DNA of 32,962 bases, from positions 1 to 32,962 of the forward strand of contig JAGVUR010000012.1 in NCBI GenBank assembly GCA_019136135.1, written 5' to 3'. Below the pieces are notes generated by a model. It was not told where the DNA came from. It was given only the letters and a program-made list of their open reading frames with translations, and did not search any database. The stretch is from Verrucomicrobiota bacterium (GTDB lineage Bacteria > Verrucomicrobiota > Lentisphaeria > Oligosphaerales > Oligosphaeraceae). The position numbers were made by a program, and so were the translations under genes. Of the stretch, positions 1 to 7,756 are shown one piece after another. Numbering within the stretch: position 1 is the first letter of the stretch; the number at the start of each line of letters is the position of its first letter.

Positions 1-50
1 TTCAGCATTCAGCATTCAGCATTCAGCATTCAGCATTCAGCATTCAGCAT
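1..50. repeat. Heptamer tandem array (TTCAGCA)7, first copy
   Basis: Seven perfect head-to-tail copies of TTCAGCA fill bases 1-49, and the array is probably cut by the window edge. A T-run follows directly. The same heptamer, in the same orientation and also followed by a T-run, recurs at 4168-4251. Here it lies about 90 bases upstream of the IclR gene. The perfect copies suggest slippage or recent expansion. Confidence 0.95.
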
Positions 51-103
51 TTTTCTTCCTCTGTTGCTTGCAATCCCTCTTTTGCTAAGTAACTTAATAA
101 TAA

Positions 104-130
104 TTGAACTCATATTCAACATTATTGAAT
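104..130. promoter_or_regulatory. Candidate IclR operator: TTGAA/TTCAA half-sites
   Basis: Three alternating half-sites lie just before the regulator gene: TTGAA (104-108), TTCAA (115-119) and TTGAA (125-129). ATTCAA at 114-119 and TTGAAT at 125-130 form a perfect 6-bp palindrome with a 5-base spacer. IclR-family proteins commonly bind palindromes near their own start, so autoregulation is a reasonable inference. AT-rich sequence can give such dyads by chance. Confidence 0.35.
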
Positions 131-141
131 TAATTGGAACA

Positions 142-876
142 ATGTTGATACAGTCGATAGACAGGGCATTCTACTTGCTTGAGCAACTAAGCGCCGCAGG
201 ACCGGACGGGTTGTCGCTGGGCACCCTGGCGCAAACTTCAGGCCTGAATCCGCCTACCGCCAGGAATTTACTGGCGACCTTGGTTCAATTAGGCTATGTT
301 GTCCAGCCTTCGGGACGTGGGAACTACGTGCTTTCGGATCGCCTTTCCTTCAAGACGCCAGGCGACAGGGACACAAATTTGGCGTCCTTCGCCACACCTA
401 AGATCCAGCAGCTTTCAGCCCTCGTCAACGAGACGATCGTCTTCTCCATCCTTCGAAACGACCATAGGAAAACATTGGTCGCCATGGAAAGCCAGCAATC
501 GCTCAGGGTCTCCGCCCAGGAGGGGCTTGACGACCACTTCTACCAAACCGCAACGGGACGGTCGCTCCTCAGCCAACTCACACCCACGGAACTCAAGACA
601 TTCCTGCGAAAACATGGACTGCCAGGAGAAAAGTGGCCTGACGTAAACTCAAAGCAAGACCTGATAAGGCAGCTAGACGAAATCAAGCGCGACGGATATG
701 TCAGCATCAGCAAGGGAATGGTCAGGGCAATCGCCGTGCCCGTCATCTTCGCAAACGGAAAACCCAGGGGAGCACTGGGACTCCACTACCCGAGCGGACG
801 ATACCCAACCGCGAAAATCCCTGGGTTCATCGACAAACTCAACCAAACAGCGCAAAATATCCAGCAATGGTCGTAA
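142..876 (+). CDS. IclR-family transcriptional regulator
   Basis: The predicted protein of 244 residues has the IclR layout. An N-terminal winged helix-turn-helix (about residues 1-65) begins with MLIQSIDRAFYLLEQL and contains the recognition-helix stretch LNPPTARNLLATLVQLGYV. An effector-binding domain follows to the C-terminus. The reading frame is open to base 64, but the ATG at 142 was chosen because IclR proteins start just before the 'QSIDRA' helix and the upstream extension is unrelated hydrophobic sequence. Only a weak GGAA precedes it. The gene sits 55 bases upstream of three QueG-like genes on the same strand with no terminator between, so it probably controls and may be cotranscribed with them. 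The effector is unknown. Confidence 0.88.
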   Translation: MLIQSIDRAFYLLEQLSAAGPDGLSLGTLAQTSGLNPPTARNLLATLVQLGYVVQPSGRGNYVLSDRLSFKTPGDRDTNLASFATPKIQQLSALVNETIVFSILRNDHRKTLVAMESQQSLRVSAQEGLDDHFYQTATGRSLLSQLTPTELKTFLRKHGLPGEKWPDVNSKQDLIRQLDEIKRDGYVSISKGMVRAIAVPVIFANGKPRGALGLHYPSGRYPTAKIPGFIDKLNQTAQNIQQWS

Positions 877-931
877 TGAAGTGTTTTTTCTAAGTTTCGT
901 CCCGGTAAAACCCCAAACCAAGGAACAGAAA

Positions 932-1720
932 ATGAACGCAACCGAACTCAAGAGCCTGGCAAAACAGCTGGGTGCCGACTTGGTCGGAATCGCCCCGCGG
1001 GAACGCTGGGCAGATCTCCCGCCAAACCAAAATCCGCTGTCGATCATGCCGCAGTGCCAATCCGTCATCGTGCTCGGACGGAAAATCCTCCGCGGCGCAT
1101 TCCGAGGCGTCGAAGAAGGAACCAACTTCGGCTCGACGTACAACATGTACGGACAGAGCTGGATGGAATTCACATTCATGCCAAGGGTTGTCATCGCCAT
1201 CACCAACGAAATCGAAAGCACCGGAGCAGAAGCAGTCCCAATGTCAGGAGGCACACCAGCCGGTGAAAACGTCTCGATCAATGTCAACACAATGGCCAAC
1301 CTCGCAGGACTGGGAGCCGTCGGAAAAGGCGGATTCTTCCTCACCAGGCAGTACGGGATCAGGCAGCGCTTCGCTTATATCCTTACAGATGCAGTCCTCG
1401 ATGGCGATCCCATCGACACGCCGGATTTCTGCGACGGATGCGATGCTTGCATCAAGGCATGCCCGCTCAACGCCTACAGGCCGGACAATTCGATTGATAC
1501 CAAACTCTGCAATGCCTGTTCAAACGGAAGAACCGGTGGATCCGCACTCTCCTGCGCACCCCTCGACCGATTTGCGGCATCCTGCGGACGCGCCTGCATC
1601 GTAGCCACGGAAGACAAAATCCAGGAGAAATTCTCCTCGCCATTCCGCAAGCGCGCCGTCTGGACCCGTGACTTCTTCGGCGTTCCCACTGTGACACCAC
1701 TCGAAGACGGAGGCAAATGA
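932..1720 (+). CDS. QueG/RdhA-like double [4Fe-4S] protein, paralog 1
   Basis: The product is 262 residues long. A glycine-rich AGLGAVGKGGFFLT segment (about 125-138) and RFAYILTDAVL (146-156) precede a ferredoxin motif CxxCxxCxxxCP (C167, C170, C173, C177). A second cysteine set follows (C193, C196, C208, C218, C222), ending in SCGRACI. This order matches the C-terminal half of epoxyqueuosine reductase QueG and the reductive dehalogenase core, which carry two [4Fe-4S] clusters and, in those families, a cobalamin. A housekeeping QueG is unlikely because three diverged copies sit together and the protein is shorter than typical QueG. AAGGA (920-924) lies 7 bases before the ATG. The substrate is unknown; a cytoplasmic redox role is inferred. 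Confidence 0.75.
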   Translation: MNATELKSLAKQLGADLVGIAPRERWADLPPNQNPLSIMPQCQSVIVLGRKILRGAFRGVEEGTNFGSTYNMYGQSWMEFTFMPRVVIAITNEIESTGAEAVPMSGGTPAGENVSINVNTMANLAGLGAVGKGGFFLTRQYGIRQRFAYILTDAVLDGDPIDTPDFCDGCDACIKACPLNAYRPDNSIDTKLCNACSNGRTGGSALSCAPLDRFAASCGRACIVATEDKIQEKFSSPFRKRAVWTRDFFGVPTVTPLEDGGK

Positions 1721-1722
1721 CC

Positions 1723-2577
1723 ATGAACACGGCAGAACTGAAGCAAGCAGCAAAACGATTCGGCGCCGACTTGATCGGAATCGTCTCAACGGCGGACCTC
1801 GCATACCTTCCATTGCAGGAAAACCCGCTCTCCATCTTCCCCCAGGCAACCTGCGCCATCGTCATCGGAAAACGTATTCCCCGCGGAACGATTCGCGGCA
1901 TCGAGCAAGGAGCAGAATTCGCAAACTCCTTCTCGCAATACGGCTTCTTGACGATGGAAGACAACTTCCTCTCGAAAACCACCTACGACATCACGATCTG
2001 GATGGAAGCGCGGGGATTCGAAGCAGTCCCCCTCTTCGCCTACGACGCCCCTGACGGAAATGCTTGTGGCGTACCAGTCGCGCCAGGAAAGGCAGCCCCT
2101 AACGTCATGCTCAATGCAAAGGTCCTCGCACAAGCAGCAGGACTGGGCGAAATCGGAAAAAATGGCCTCTTCCTTACTCCGGAATTCGGTCCCAGGCAAC
2201 GATTCGCCATGCTGCTGACCGACGCCGAACTCGAACCCGACAAGCCATTCGAACCCTACCTCTGCAAAAACTGCAATGCTTGCATCGACGCATGCCCGCT
2301 TGAAGCCTTCTCCAGGGCAGACAAAGCCAAGGTCGGATTCGAAAAATTCGCCTCCACAATCCCATTCCGAAACAACACGATGTGCACACGCTGCAAGAAC
2401 GGCGCCATCCAGACCAACGAAGGACGCTTCAATACCGTCGAACGCATCGCGGCAGCATGCGGGCGCGCTTGCATCGCGGCGCTTGAGGAAAGGGGACTCA
2501 CCAAGGAAAAGTTCAATCTTCCGTTCCGTCAAACGGCCCCGTGGTCCAAGGATATCTTCGGCGAGAAGGCCAACTAG
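1723..2577 (+). CDS. QueG/RdhA-like double [4Fe-4S] protein, paralog 2
   Basis: This 284-residue protein is clearly paralogous to the one before it: both start MNxxELK and share AAGLGEIGKNGLFLTPEFGP (about 138-157) and RFAMLLTDAEL. Cluster ligands are C181, C184, C187 and C191 in CKNCNACIDACP, then C221, C224, C246 and C250 in the C-terminal part. Two ATGs are possible. The one at 1717 overlaps the previous stop codon; the one at 1723 was preferred because GGAGG at 1709-1713 is 9 bases away and the alignment with paralog 1 begins there. The tight spacing shows translational coupling. Function is inferred as an iron-sulfur oxidoreductase, possibly corrinoid-dependent, acting with its neighbours. 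Confidence 0.75.
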   Translation: MNTAELKQAAKRFGADLIGIVSTADLAYLPLQENPLSIFPQATCAIVIGKRIPRGTIRGIEQGAEFANSFSQYGFLTMEDNFLSKTTYDITIWMEARGFEAVPLFAYDAPDGNACGVPVAPGKAAPNVMLNAKVLAQAAGLGEIGKNGLFLTPEFGPRQRFAMLLTDAELEPDKPFEPYLCKNCNACIDACPLEAFSRADKAKVGFEKFASTIPFRNNTMCTRCKNGAIQTNEGRFNTVERIAAACGRACIAALEERGLTKEKFNLPFRQTAPWSKDIFGEKAN

Positions 2578-2607
2578 TTCAAAGCTCCAAACCAGAAAGA
2601 GGTAATT

Positions 2608-3738
2608 ATGTCAAATAAAGTCTTGACTTCAAGGATGATCAAGGATTTGGCGCTAAAGCTGGGCGCGGGCGGTGGCGGTGTCGAAGTCGTCGGCGTCGCA
2701 AACATCGAACGTTTCAGCGAAGCACCGGAGAGAATGCACCCGAAAAACATCTTCCCGGACTGCAAGTCCGTCATCTCCATTGTCCAGCCCATACCGAGAA
2801 GCTCCTATCGCGGCATCACGGAAGGCACGCACTGGTCGAACTACACGTACTACTCGTACAATCGGCTCAACACCCTGTTCCGCCCGATCCTGACTGACGA
2901 AATCTCCCGCTTCATCGAGGAGCACGGGTTCGAAGCCGTACCGGTTTACCCAGGCGTACCAGAAACATATCCAAACAACCCCAATCCAATCCCCGGAAGA
3001 CCAGCACCGGACGTCAACCTCAACATCCGTATCGCCGCAATGGCCTGCGGACTCGGCGAAATCGGCTGGTCAAAGGTCTTCTTGCATCCCGTATTCGGGC
3101 CACGTGTGCGTATCGGAAACATCTTGACCGACGCCGTGCTCGAGCCCGATCCGCTAATCAAGCCCAGGACGCTCTGCAAGCGCTGCATGAGATGCGTGCC
3201 GGATTGCCCCGGCAACGCAATCCCGCCAAAGGATGGTCCCGTCATTAAGATCCACATCGATGGACAGGAGTACACATGGGGCGACGTCAACATGGGACGT
3301 TGTACAGCAACCCACCATGGGATCAACTACAAGGTTTCCCCGTTCCTCAAGAAATACTTCCCGGGATTCAACCTCGACATTACCAAGACGACGATGTCAG
3401 AGGAACTCGCCTACAAGATTACCCACAACCTGGGCCTTGCCAATTGGCACCGCGCAAACCCGGAATTCCCAGGCAATCAATCCTACCCCTACATCAAGCA
3501 GATTTCTTCCCATGTGGGATATCTTGCCCTCTGCGGAGCCAAGGGCTGCATCAGGGCTTGCATGGAATTCCAGGAAAAGAGCAAAAACATCAAGCAGAAC
3601 ACCTTCAAGACCCCAGTCTTCCCAGGGCCAAAATGGGAACTCTGCCCGCCGGAAGAAGACCCAACTGGAGGCATCGTCGAAAAGAAACTCCTAACCGATA
3701 TCTATCAAAAGCCTGACACCAACGCAGGACAGTGGTAA
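2608..3738 (+). CDS. QueG/RdhA-like iron-sulfur protein, longer paralog 3
   Basis: At 376 residues this is the longest of the three. It keeps the same core: ACGLGEIGWSKVFLHPVFGP (about 146-165), NILTDAVLEPDP, and the ferredoxin motif CKRCMRCVPDCP (C190, C193, C196, C200). The second cysteine set, CGAKGCIRAC (C309, C314, C318), is separated from the first by an insertion of roughly 90 residues that includes a C232/HH region. In reductive dehalogenases a GPR...LTD segment precedes the clusters in the same way. An AGAGG Shine-Dalgarno precedes the ATG. It ends the operon, just before a terminator. The insertion suggests a different substrate or partner from paralogs 1 and 2. No Tat signal or membrane anchor is seen, unlike respiratory RdhA. 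Confidence 0.72.
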   Translation: MSNKVLTSRMIKDLALKLGAGGGGVEVVGVANIERFSEAPERMHPKNIFPDCKSVISIVQPIPRSSYRGITEGTHWSNYTYYSYNRLNTLFRPILTDEISRFIEEHGFEAVPVYPGVPETYPNNPNPIPGRPAPDVNLNIRIAAMACGLGEIGWSKVFLHPVFGPRVRIGNILTDAVLEPDPLIKPRTLCKRCMRCVPDCPGNAIPPKDGPVIKIHIDGQEYTWGDVNMGRCTATHHGINYKVSPFLKKYFPGFNLDITKTTMSEELAYKITHNLGLANWHRANPEFPGNQSYPYIKQISSHVGYLALCGAKGCIRACMEFQEKSKNIKQNTFKTPVFPGPKWELCPPEEDPTGGIVEKKLLTDIYQKPDTNAGQW

Positions 3739-3772
3739 TACCCGCACAGCCGTTGTAAAACCAGTCTAACCA

Positions 3773-3841
3773 AAAGCTCAAGCCGCATGCCCAGAGACGC
3801 CAAACACGCCTCAAACACATGCGGCTTGAGCTTTGTTTTTT
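3773..3841 (+). terminator. Intrinsic terminator after the QueG-like operon
   Basis: A perfect 17-bp inverted repeat pairs 3773-3789 with 3818-3834 (arms read AAAGCTCAAGCCGCATG and its complement). The loop is 28 bases, and after one G there is a run of six T. The position, 34 bases after the third QueG-like gene, fits the end of that transcript. Confidence 0.85.
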
Positions 3842-3899
3842 CACCAGTTTTGTACTCAAAAACAATGTGACATGCCCCATGAATACCAAATCGAACAAA
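3842..3899 (+). repeat. Dispersed intergenic repeat, copy A
   Basis: This copy contains the core TACTCAAAA then ATGTGACATGCC, followed by CCAT and ACCAAA. It matches copy B at 4097-4153 over nearly its whole length and shares the core with copies C and D at 12208 and 12425. It starts directly after the operon terminator. Confidence 0.8.
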
Positions 3900-3929
3900 T
3901 CGGACATCCGTGTTGGTTTTGCGAAAATT

Positions 3930-4036
3930 AGCCCCAACGGGGCAAGACATATCAAGCCCACGGCAAGCGGTCCGCAGGATCGCGACGCCCTGGGTGGGCA
4001 TGAAAAAGAAGTTGGAGCCCTGACAGGGCGAGACAT
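3930..4036. repeat. Pair of REP-like hairpins with AGACATA tail
   Basis: Two related short palindromes lie 86 bases apart: AGCCCCAACGGGGCAAGACATA at 3930-3951, and the same plan with a GCCCTGACAGGGC hairpin at 4016-4036. Each is followed by AGACATA. Between them are further imperfect inverted segments (GCCCACGG ... CCCTGGGTGGGC). This is the build of repetitive extragenic palindromes. No coding frame is convincing here. Confidence 0.65.
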
Positions 4037-4096
4037 AAACCTGGACGAAGGAACCTGTGCTACTGTTTTCCCGGATAAATTTCCATCGCTTTTTTT

Positions 4097-4153
4097 CACA
4101 CTTCCGTACTCAAAAACAATGTGACATGCCCCATAAACACCAAACCGCACAAA
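4097..4153 (+). repeat. Dispersed intergenic repeat, copy B
   Basis: This is the direct-orientation copy of the element at 3842-3899. It shares TACTCAAAAACAATGTGACA and the following CATGCCCCAT segment, then ACCAAA-CG-ACAAA with a few substitutions. Upstream it also has TTTTCACACTT as in copies C and D, so it links the two subtypes of the repeat. It ends 14 bases before the second heptamer array. Confidence 0.8.
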
Positions 4154-4167
4154 CGCATTTTCCATAA

Positions 4168-4251
4168 TTCAGCATTCAGCATTCAGCATTCAGCATTCAG
4201 CATTCAGCATTCAGCATTCAGCATTCAGCATTCAGCATTCAGCATTCAGCA
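4168..4251. repeat. Heptamer tandem array (TTCAGCA)12, second copy
   Basis: Twelve perfect copies of TTCAGCA run from 4168 to 4251 and are followed by six T. Unit and orientation are the same as in the array at the left edge, so the IclR/QueG-like block lies between two identical arrays. The array is immediately upstream of the putative promoter and leader of the TonB receptor gene. Confidence 0.97.
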
Positions 4252-4519
4252 TTTTTTCTATCAGAAAAATTGATATAATCCAAACCAGCGTTATTTTCTA
4301 TCTATGCTCAGGTTGCTTCACACAGGCATTTGAGGTGGATCATCGGCGTGGATCAGAAGATCAACGCCTAGCTCAGAAGGGCTTGCTGTGGCGTGCCACG
4401 CCACTGAATCAATGTTACTGGTATTTGATCGAAAACTTGAATTGTTGCCAGGAAGGCACAAGGTTTCCAGAAGGAATTGCGTGCCTTTTTTTGTGCCACA
4501 ATCTTAAGGAGTCAACCAA
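4252..4519 (+). promoter_or_regulatory. Structured 5' leader of the TonB receptor gene
   Basis: A -10-like TATAAT at 4273-4278 is followed by about 230 bases without a gene but with several paired elements. One is a hairpin at 4345-4368 (GGCGTGGATC, AGAA loop, GATCAACGCC). Another is a 17-base palindrome at 4388-4404 (GTGGCGTG C CACGCCAC). A terminator-like stem with T7 follows at 4454-4492. Shine-Dalgarno AAGGAG (4506-4511) stands 8 bases before the ATG. A terminator between promoter and start codon suggests attenuation or a riboswitch-like control. The conserved boxes of the cobalamin riboswitch could not be found, so no ligand is named. Confidence 0.5.
4454..4492 (+). terminator. Leader attenuator with a competing stem
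   Basis: AGGCAC (4454-4459) pairs with GTGCCT (4481-4486), and T7 begins within the right arm (4486-4492), which is the form of an intrinsic terminator. The left arm GGCACAA (4455-4461) can instead pair perfectly with TTGTGCC (4491-4497). That alternative would use up part of the T-run, so the two folds exclude each other. Confidence 0.6.
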
Positions 4520-6424
4520 ATGAAACGAAAGATTTTTCTCTGGATTCTAGTCTTTTCCTGCCTTGCCATCGCGCAGGAAAACAAGCCAGTTGTTGAAGAG
4601 GAAAGCAAGCCGATTGAATTGGAGCCGATGGTCGTCACGGGAACGCCAACGCCCAAGAACATCTCCGGCGTGACCGCAACCGTGTCGGTCATACCAAGGG
4701 AAGAGATCGAGGGATCGGACGCCGTCTATGTTGGAGACCTCCTCAAGTACCATCCCGCAGTCCACATCAGCGACGAAGGCACCTTCGGACGTCAAGGCAT
4801 CAACATCAGAGGCCTGGGAAGCAACTGCAGGCGAATACAGCTGCTGATCGACGGACGCCCGGAAAAAATGTCCCTCTTCGGCTGCATCGTCACACAAACA
4901 GTCCCGCTGACCAACATCGACAGAATCGAGTTGGCGCGAGGACCAGAATCCGTCCTCTACGGCTCGGACTCACTAGGCGGAACGATCAATGTCATCACCC
5001 GTAGAAGAACTGAACCGGGATACGAAACCTCAATCATCGGTTCCTATGGCTCTAACGGAACTTGGCATTCGCAACTGTCGCACGGAGGCAAATCCGGAGC
5101 CTTTGACTACTACATCACGGCAGACCACAAGCAAACCGAAGGACATCGCCCAAACTCGGAATACAAATCGGATTTCGGTTCAATCCGGCTCGGCTACCAG
5201 ATCGACCCAGTATGGAGAGCCGAATTCAGATCCCAATTCTTCGAGGACGATGCCGAAAACCCAGGCCCTACCTGGAGACCGGCCCAAAATGCAGATGAAA
5301 TGATGTACAGAAGATGGTCCTGGGATGCATCGCTCTCCGCAAAGGTCGACCTGACAGACTTCGTCATATCCTGCTACCAAAACTACGGGAAGCACGACTT
5401 CAACATGCCGACGTTCAATGACTACTGGCTCTCGAAAGACTACACCTTCGGAGTCTTGACGAAACTGACACAGGTCGTCTATGAAAGCGATGCCGTCTCG
5501 GACGCAATAACCATTGGATATGAATACCAAAGGCAATGGGCAAAGCCCTTGGACGATTACACGGACCGAATCGTCGCAATGAGACAATTCTACGACTTCG
5601 GACCCTACACGACAAACATGCATGAGGCTTTCGCATACAACGAACTCACCATCGGTCCCGTCGTTGCAACTGCAGGTTTGAGAGCGCACTGGGACGACTG
5701 GAAAGAAGAGTTTGAATGGATACCACAGGCTGGTTTGCTCTGGCATGCAACCGACTCGACAACCTTCAAGGCTAAGGTCTCGAAGGGCTTCAGGCTCCCC
5801 AGGTTCAGCGAACTGTATCTCTTCCCGGCGCATAACGAAAGGCTCAATCCCGAAAAGCTCTGGAACTTCGAGGCGGGAGTATCGCAGACGTTGTTTGACA
5901 AGCGCTTGCAGCTGTCGGCAACAGGGTTCTACTCAAGGATGAGAAACCAGGTCAGGACCTTGAACAATCCAAATCCGCCGCCAATGAGGCTCAATGTCAA
6001 CACCGAATCCTTCTTCATCCGAGGAATCGAACTTGAAGCGCGAGCCAATCCTTGGGATCCACTGACCCTCGCCATCGCATATTCGCTGATCGACGTTCAA
6101 GACCCGCGTGGAACAGGACACATCAACAGAGAAGATACCCCGCAACACATGGTCGCGGCAATGGCACAACTCAAAGTCAATAAACTAACCTTCACATGCG
6201 AAGCTAAATTCGTCGAAGGACTCTATGCATCAAACCAAACCGATGGCGGCATCGGACTCCTAAACGACTACTTCGTCTCAAACCTCGGACTTTCATACCA
6301 AGTCGCCAAAAACCTCAGGGTCTTTGGCGGAGTCGACAATCTTTTCAACACGACCTACGAGGAGTACCGTGGCTATCCCGCTCCGGGACGCACGTTCCAT
6401 GTAGGAATGCACGTAACATTCTAA
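4520..6424 (+). CDS. TonB-dependent outer-membrane receptor (BtuB/siderophore type)
   Basis: The protein has 634 residues and an N-terminal signal peptide (MKRKIFLWILVFSCLAIAQ). A TonB-box-like segment EPMVVTGTPTP (about 35-45) follows, then a plug domain with VSVIPREEIEG, INIRGLGSNCRRIQLLIDGR and LTNIDRIELARGPESVLYGSDSLGGTINVITRR. The 22-strand barrel ends with an aromatic-terminated strand (VGMHVTF). The length is close to BtuB (about 600). It should import a scarce ligand such as a corrinoid, siderophore or heme across the outer membrane; the sequence alone does not decide which. Two plug cysteines (SNC, FGC) are unusual. A terminator-bearing leader precedes it, and the next gene starts 17 bases downstream, suggesting an operon. 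Confidence 0.88.
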   Translation: MKRKIFLWILVFSCLAIAQENKPVVEEESKPIELEPMVVTGTPTPKNISGVTATVSVIPREEIEGSDAVYVGDLLKYHPAVHISDEGTFGRQGINIRGLGSNCRRIQLLIDGRPEKMSLFGCIVTQTVPLTNIDRIELARGPESVLYGSDSLGGTINVITRRRTEPGYETSIIGSYGSNGTWHSQLSHGGKSGAFDYYITADHKQTEGHRPNSEYKSDFGSIRLGYQIDPVWRAEFRSQFFEDDAENPGPTWRPAQNADEMMYRRWSWDASLSAKVDLTDFVISCYQNYGKHDFNMPTFNDYWLSKDYTFGVLTKLTQVVYESDAVSDAITIGYEYQRQWAKPLDDYTDRIVAMRQFYDFGPYTTNMHEAFAYNELTIGPVVATAGLRAHWDDWKEEFEWIPQAGLLWHATDSTTFKAKVSKGFRLPRFSELYLFPAHNERLNPEKLWNFEAGVSQTLFDKRLQLSATGFYSRMRNQVRTLNNPNPPPMRLNVNTESFFIRGIELEARANPWDPLTLAIAYSLIDVQDPRGTGHINREDTPQHMVAAMAQLKVNKLTFTCEAKFVEGLYASNQTDGGIGLLNDYFVSNLGLSYQVAKNLRVFGGVDNLFNTTYEEYRGYPAPGRTFHVGMHVTF

Positions 6425-6441
6425 AACACCCGAAGGCACCC

Positions 6442-7608
6442 ATGAAGCATTTGACCATCCTCAGCATTGCATTAAGTCTCTTGAGTTTCGGCTACGGAAT
6501 CCAGTACGTCGGCGATCGCACCGAAGTATGGGACCAAGGAAAACGCCTGGATTTCAACTGGTGCCTCCGCGAACAGCTCAAGCTGCACCCGTCGATGCAA
6601 CCTCAGGACCTGGTCAAACTATGCTTCCAGGGTGCCTTCGGAGCAGAACACGCCATCCCCGACGAAAACCGGGCAAAGCAATTCCTGGAAGACGAATTCA
6701 AACAGGTCGAACCTGCCCAAACACCATTGTTCGAAATCATTTCGCCAGACGTCTGTAGGGTCAACATCGCAGAATGGAAGCGACAAGGCATCCCCTCGAC
6801 TTGGCTGCTGAGACTCTTCATTGCCTCGACAAAGGTTGTACCCGACGGCAAGCAGGTCTTCGAGGACTTGATCGCAACCGCCACCGAAATGGTTCGCCAA
6901 AACCAAGCGCCTTTCACCCTAAAGGCCTGGGAAGACTACCTGACCGAGTATCGCAAAGGCGGAATCAAAGCCGTCCATCACTCGCAAGGTTATCGGGACG
7001 CCGAAAAACCAGCCTACCGAATCGCCAGCACCAGATTCATCCCACTCTTTAAAATCCTCGAAAAAGCCGCAACGCTCAACGACGGCACAGTAAGGGTCGT
7101 TGCTTTTGACGGACGATGCGCCTCAGGCAAAACCACCTTGGCGAAAATGCTCCAAAACATCCTCGATGCGGAACTGATACAAATGGACGACTTCTTCCTG
7201 CCTCCAGACGTAAGGACTCCAGAAAGGCAGGCGGAACCAGGAGGAAACGTCCACTACGAGCGATTCGAAACAGAAGTCCTCAAATACATCAAGCAACCTG
7301 TTCCCTTTGAATACAGGATATTCGACTGCAAAATCCAGGACTACAAAGGAAAACGCGAAATCGGCACCAAGCCCTGGCGAATCGTCGAAGGCGCCTACAG
7401 TTTCCATCCGCGCTTCGGCGACTACGCAGACATCCGGGTCTTCTCGAACATCAACCCACGCGAACAAATGCGTCGAATCCTCAATCGAAACGGAGAACAG
7501 CAGGCGCAAGTCTACAGGACACGATGGATCCCCATGGAGGAAAAGTACATCCGCACATGCAACGTGCTCCAACGATCACACATCGTCATCGGAGACGAAC
7601 TAGAATAG
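6442..7608 (+). CDS. Signal-like segment + unknown domain + uridine-kinase-type P-loop domain
   Basis: The protein has 388 residues. Residues 1-19 (MKHLTILSIALSLLSFGYG) look like a signal or anchor segment. An unrecognised domain follows (about 35-200) with FQGAFGAEHAIPDENRAKQF. From about 215 comes a kinase domain of the uridine kinase/phosphoribulokinase class: Walker A in VAFDGRCASGKTT, then LIQMDDFFLP with the acidic pair of this family, and WRIVEGAYSFHP. Such kinases are cytoplasmic, so an export-type N-terminus is odd. The start is supported by GAAGG 6 bases upstream and there is no early alternative ATG. The gene lies 17 bases after the TonB receptor. A role in handling the imported compound is only a guess. 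Confidence 0.65.
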   Translation: MKHLTILSIALSLLSFGYGIQYVGDRTEVWDQGKRLDFNWCLREQLKLHPSMQPQDLVKLCFQGAFGAEHAIPDENRAKQFLEDEFKQVEPAQTPLFEIISPDVCRVNIAEWKRQGIPSTWLLRLFIASTKVVPDGKQVFEDLIATATEMVRQNQAPFTLKAWEDYLTEYRKGGIKAVHHSQGYRDAEKPAYRIASTRFIPLFKILEKAATLNDGTVRVVAFDGRCASGKTTLAKMLQNILDAELIQMDDFFLPPDVRTPERQAEPGGNVHYERFETEVLKYIKQPVPFEYRIFDCKIQDYKGKREIGTKPWRIVEGAYSFHPRFGDYADIRVFSNINPREQMRRILNRNGEQQAQVYRTRWIPMEEKYIRTCNVLQRSHIVIGDELE

Positions 7609-7756
7609 ATGTATCGCATTACAAATCCCGAAGAAAACCCAATGGATGATCCATGGGAAGGTCAAGGTCTTGGCGCGAACTGACCGCCCGCAACCAAACG
7701 GACGGGACACGGATTCCCTGTGCCAAGGCATAAGTTCTTCCAGTGCAATGCATTAA

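Noticed and set aside
64..141. Upstream start of the IclR gene
   Set aside because: The extra 26 residues are hydrophobic, lie over the putative promoter/operator, and precede the position where IclR proteins normally start.
1..4251. Heptamer arrays as CRISPR repeats
   Set aside because: The unit is 7 bases with no spacers, and no cas genes are present.
4252..4519. Cobalamin riboswitch ahead of the TonB receptor
   Set aside because: A GCCACTG and a GGAAGGC occur in suggestive order, but the AAAGGGAA, GGTGxAAATCC and CCCCGC core boxes and the closing ACCTGCC box are missing. Only a generic attenuator leader is claimed.
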